Positions 61,019-64,000 of a DNA stretch of 64,000 bases are shown here, piece after piece. Location of the stretch: NCBI GenBank assembly GCA_036961295.1, contig JBALVX010000001.1, positions 434,001 to 498,000 of the forward strand, given 5' to 3'. A program made the translations under genes and the position numbers. The notes beneath the pieces are model-generated. The model was not told the DNA's origin, searched no databases, and worked only from the letters and a program-made list of their open reading frames with translations. The stretch is from JAGPUQ01 sp036961295 (lineage in GTDB: Bacteria > Pseudomonadota > Gammaproteobacteria > Pseudomonadales > Porticoccaceae). How positions within the stretch are numbered: the stretch's first letter is position 1; each line of letters opens with the position of its first letter.

Positions 61019-61783
61019 ATGTCGACAAGTAAATCCCGCTTATTGTTTTGGCACTGGCACCGCCGCCTTGGTATTACTACCGCGGTGTTTATTATCCTGT
61101 TATCAGTCACCGGCATTGCCCTCAATCACAGCACTAAAATCGGTTTGGCCGATGCCCCCGTGCGCCAGAGTTGGCTGTTGTCCCTTTATGGTTTAAGCAC
61201 TCCCGACATCACTACTTACGCCGTCGGCGAACACACGCTTTCCCACCTTGGCGACGACCACCTTTATCTCGACACCGAGAAGTTGAGCTACTGCGCTGGC
61301 GGCTTGAGCGGTGCCGTGGTTAGAAAAGACATTTGGGTGGTGGTTTGCCGCGATGAACTGTTGTTATTAACTCCCCAGGGCGAGGTGATCGAGCGCGTCG
61401 GCGGAGCCTATGGCTTACCACACCCGATCACGGGGATAGGATACTGCGAGCAGCAGCTGTGCCTTGAGAGCGAGGGTCAGGTTTATATCACCGATGTGGA
61501 TCAGTTGAGGTTTACACGTCGTTCCGAGACAGGTCCTTCTGAGAAGGGGGTGGCGAGCTTCGAGAGTGTTGCAACGATAAAACTGGATGACGAGCTCAGG
61601 CGTGCACTACTCGACAGCTATTACGGTTCAACCATTACCTGGGAGCGAATCGTGCTGGATCTGCACAGTGGCCACCTGCTACAGCTGGGCCCGTGGTTGA
61701 TGGATCTGGTAGGTTTACTGATGATTGCATTGGCGGTGACCGGCATCACCATGTGGTACAAAGGTCGGCGCCGCCCGCGCTAG
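61019..61783 (+). CDS. PepSY-type membrane protein
   Basis: The 254-residue protein has a membrane helix at about 18-38 preceded by FWHWHRRLG, the His-rich PepSY_TM signature, and a second at about 225-247 (LMDLVGLLMIALAVTGITMWYKGRRRP). The stretch between them is periplasmic. The helix-1 and helix-2 motifs with His and GITMW are typical of short PepSY proteins partnered with FMN_bind proteins in flavin-based transmembrane electron transfer. It lies 66 bp after the FMN-binding gene, with AGGA before the ATG. Confidence 0.82.
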   Translation: MSTSKSRLLFWHWHRRLGITTAVFIILLSVTGIALNHSTKIGLADAPVRQSWLLSLYGLSTPDITTYAVGEHTLSHLGDDHLYLDTEKLSYCAGGLSGAVVRKDIWVVVCRDELLLLTPQGEVIERVGGAYGLPHPITGIGYCEQQLCLESEGQVYITDVDQLRFTRRSETGPSEKGVASFESVATIKLDDELRRALLDSYYGSTITWERIVLDLHSGHLLQLGPWLMDLVGLLMIALAVTGITMWYKGRRRPR

Positions 61784-61810
61784 TTTAGAGCCGCCCGCGC
61801 TAGTTTAAAG
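61771..61810. repeat. 20-bp tandem duplication over the PepSY stop codon
   Basis: CCGCCCGCGCTAGTTTAGAG (61771-61790) is repeated immediately as 61791-61810 with a single mismatch. The first copy contains the TAG stop of the PepSY gene. It is a recent local duplication. Confidence 0.9.
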
Positions 61811-61828
61811 TATCAGCAGCGCACATCG

Positions 61829-63943
61829 TTAAATCGACGCCTGTACACATTTCAACACGCCGTAATCATAGTTTTCATCTAGTGCTTCATACACGGGTTT
61901 AAGACGGCCTTTTTCCTCGTCCTCCATAGACTCGATGGTTAACACAATCGTGTTGTATTCATCTTTGTCGAGTGCCAGTACCTCGAGAACATTAAGCAGC
62001 CCGACTTCAATAGCATCGGCCAGGTGAGTGTAGACGGTGCTGATCTTGGCATCTCGTTGCACCGCAATTTGTTCAATCGGCAGGCCCTGTTGGTAGAGCA
62101 TTAGTGTTTCGTTAACCGTGGCACTCAGCCGGTTGTTGAGTAACTCTGGTAATGGGTGGAGGGCAATTTCATTAAGGAATGCTTGCCCGTAACGCGAGAG
62201 CTTTTGTTCTCCAACACCTGAAATAGCGCGCATGTCGCCGGTGCTAGTGGGTCGGCGCTTAAGCATTTCCAGCAAGGTGGCATCGTGAAATATCACGTAG
62301 GGCGGCACGCCAGATTCTGCCGCCAGTGAGCTGCGTAGGGCGCGTAGGGCATCCCATAAAGCTTGATCCTGCGGGCGCACGGTATGTTTGTCTTTTTTAC
62401 CGCGTAGGACCTTTTCTTCTTCCGATGGTTTTCTCAGGTCGAGGCTGTGTTCGCCTTTTAACAGGGGTCGGCATTTGTCGGTAAGGCACAAGGTGCCATA
62501 GCCGCCGGCATCAATGTCGAGGAAACCCAGGGCGATAAGCTGCCGAAAAATGGTTCGCCATTCAGTGACCGAAAACTCATTGCCAACACCAAAGGTGCTG
62601 ATTTGATCGTGGCCGTTGCTTTGAATCCTGTCGTCGGTTTTGCCCCGTAGCACATCAATCAAATAATTCACGCCGAAGCGTTGCTGGGTTCGATAAACGC
62701 AGGACAAAGCTTTTTGCGCGGCAACCGTGGCATCCCATTTTTCGGGTGGTTTCAGGCAGTTATCGCAATTGCCGCAGCGGGCGGTACTGTCCTCTTCAAA
62801 ATAGCCGAGCAGGGCGTGGCGGCGGCAGGTAATTAATTCGCACAGCCCGAGCATCGATTCCAGCTTATGGTGCTCAACGCGTTTGTGGGCTTCATCGGCA
62901 GTGGAGTTCTGAGTAAATTGCCGCAGGGTAATGACGTCCTGTAAACCGTAGGCCATCCACGCGCTGGCGGGTTCGCCGTCGCGCCCGGCGCGCCCGGTCT
63001 CCTGATAATAGGCCTCAACACTTTTCGGCAAACTGAGGTGGGCGACGAAGCGTACGTCGGGTTTATCAATGCCCATACCAAAGGCGATGGTGGCGACAAT
63101 AATCACCGACTCTTCCCGCAGGAAACGTTGCTGGTTGGTTTGGCGTAGCTGGCTCGACAGGCCCGCATGGTAGGGCAGGGCGACTCTACCTTGCTTGCTC
63201 AGCCACTCGGCAGTGGCGTCCACTTTTTTTCGAGACAGGCAATACACAATGCCCGCGTCGCCAGGATGATTGGTCTCAATAAACCGCCACAGGCGCTGCT
63301 TGGGGTCATTCCCCTCTGAGATGGCATACTGAATATTCGGGCGATCAAAACTATTGATAAATACCTGGGCATCTTCAAGGGCAAGCTGGGTAATAATTTC
63401 TTCGCGGGTACGTCGATCGGCAGTGGCGGTCAGCGCGATACGAGGCGTGTTCGGGTAGCGGTCGTGGAGAATTTTTAGTTGTTGGTACTCCACCCGAAAA
63501 TCATGCCCCCACTGGGATACGCAGTGGGCCTCGTCGATGGCAAACAAGGACAGGGGGCAGCGATCCAGCAGCGCCAGCATACGCTCACTCAACAAGCGCT
63601 CCGGTGCCACGTAGACCAGATCCAGTTCGCCATCAAGCACTTGTTGCTCAACATCGCGGGCTTCATTGGCGCTTAAGCTGGAATTAAGAAACGCAGCTTT
63701 GATGCCTAATTGCTGTAAGGCATCCACCTGATCCTGCATCAGGGCAATCAAAGGCGAGACCACAATGGCGACGCCATCCAGCACCAGGGCCGGAATCTGA
63801 TAACACAGTGATTTTCCGCCGCCGGTGGGCATCAATACCAGGGCGTCATTGCCGTTGAGCAGGTCTTGAATCACGTCGTGTTGAGAGTGACGGAACTCAT
63901 CGTATCCGAAGGTTGCTTGCAGCAGGCTTAGCGCACGATCCAT
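61829..63943 (-). CDS. recQ: ATP-dependent DNA helicase RecQ
   Basis: A 3'-5' helicase acting in recombination and replication-fork repair. It has Walker A MPTGGGKSLCYQ, the DEAH box AIDEAHCVSQWGHDFR, ATIAFGMGIDKPDVRFV and the QETGRAGRDGEP motif VI. The zinc site CRRHALLGYFEEDSTARCGNCDNC, an RQC winged helix and an HRDC domain (about 520-600) follow. About 100 extra C-terminal residues include a helix-turn-helix-like segment (QGLPIEQIAVQRDAKISTVYTHL), found in longer RecQ versions. The length is 704 residues. The ATG is at 63943 and the window ends 57 bp upstream. Confidence 0.97.
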   Translation of the reverse strand: MDRALSLLQATFGYDEFRHSQHDVIQDLLNGNDALVLMPTGGGKSLCYQIPALVLDGVAIVVSPLIALMQDQVDALQQLGIKAAFLNSSLSANEARDVEQQVLDGELDLVYVAPERLLSERMLALLDRCPLSLFAIDEAHCVSQWGHDFRVEYQQLKILHDRYPNTPRIALTATADRRTREEIITQLALEDAQVFINSFDRPNIQYAISEGNDPKQRLWRFIETNHPGDAGIVYCLSRKKVDATAEWLSKQGRVALPYHAGLSSQLRQTNQQRFLREESVIIVATIAFGMGIDKPDVRFVAHLSLPKSVEAYYQETGRAGRDGEPASAWMAYGLQDVITLRQFTQNSTADEAHKRVEHHKLESMLGLCELITCRRHALLGYFEEDSTARCGNCDNCLKPPEKWDATVAAQKALSCVYRTQQRFGVNYLIDVLRGKTDDRIQSNGHDQISTFGVGNEFSVTEWRTIFRQLIALGFLDIDAGGYGTLCLTDKCRPLLKGEHSLDLRKPSEEEKVLRGKKDKHTVRPQDQALWDALRALRSSLAAESGVPPYVIFHDATLLEMLKRRPTSTGDMRAISGVGEQKLSRYGQAFLNEIALHPLPELLNNRLSATVNETLMLYQQGLPIEQIAVQRDAKISTVYTHLADAIEVGLLNVLEVLALDKDEYNTIVLTIESMEDEEKGRLKPVYEALDENYDYGVLKCVQASI

Positions 63944-64000
63944 TTAAAAGGGTGTTCCTTAGGTTTGCAGCTGGGATGAAAGCGGGAGATTAAAGCAGGG

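Overview
The window is a chromosomal segment of a free-living, aerobic, probably marine gammaproteobacterium. The gene order resembles pseudomonads and the Cellvibrionales: mlaA next to a PP2C/STAS pair and dusA; gltA divergent from sdhCDAB-sucAB-lpd-sucCD; gltX followed by tRNA-Ala; gpsA followed by sixA. The genus cannot be fixed from the sequence alone. One scaffold gap of 100 Ns (14063-14162) lies inside a repetitive adhesin gene. No phage, insertion sequence, CRISPR array or rRNA was seen.

Layout. 0.1-4.4 kb: mlaA (outer-membrane lipid asymmetry), a PP2C-type phosphatase with a degenerate receiver domain, its STAS partner, a TerB-like protein and dusA. 4.6-6.1 kb: an aldehyde dehydrogenase. 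6.4-19.4 kb: a complete Lap-type cell-surface adhesion module. It has the type I secretion system lapB-lapC-lapE, the giant RTX adhesin lapA (with a TAAG cleavage motif and 195-residue repeats), two tandem LapG-type periplasmic proteases (one a predicted lipoprotein) and lapD, the inner-membrane c-di-GMP receptor. Together these should export, retain and release a biofilm adhesin in response to c-di-GMP. 19.6-21.2 kb: gltX and tRNA-Ala(GGC), the latter with its own strong promoter and terminator. 21.5-27.7 kb: an unusual envelope-signalling cluster with a LysM/TPR lipoprotein, a membrane FHA protein, a TPR lipoprotein, a LysM/NodB polysaccharide deacetylase, a transmembrane Ser/Thr kinase with a HAMP domain and a membrane-anchored PP2C phosphatase. 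27.8-40.7 kb: the TCA-cycle supercluster.

40.8-50.2 kb: mixed housekeeping and accessory genes: DUF1993, a small membrane protein, a crotonase, a NUDIX hydrolase, htpG, gpsA, sixA, an alpha/beta hydrolase, an orphan ORF resembling the C-terminal end of CydB, a sulfide:quinone oxidoreductase and a DUF2970 protein. 50.3-58.7 kb: folE, prmB, aroC, an MFS transporter with no normal start codon, an acyl-CoA dehydrogenase, a Baeyer-Villiger-type monooxygenase, a GNAT-like protein and a zinc-ribbon protein. 58.9-61.8 kb: a probably Fur-controlled porin / FMN-binding protein / PepSY membrane protein set that looks like an iron-responsive periplasmic flavin redox unit. 61.8-63.9 kb: recQ.

The regions most worth following up are the double-LapG adhesin locus and its lapE leader (with a 25-codon ORF), the kinase/phosphatase/FHA/deacetylase cluster, and the Fur-box-led porin-FMN-PepSY set.
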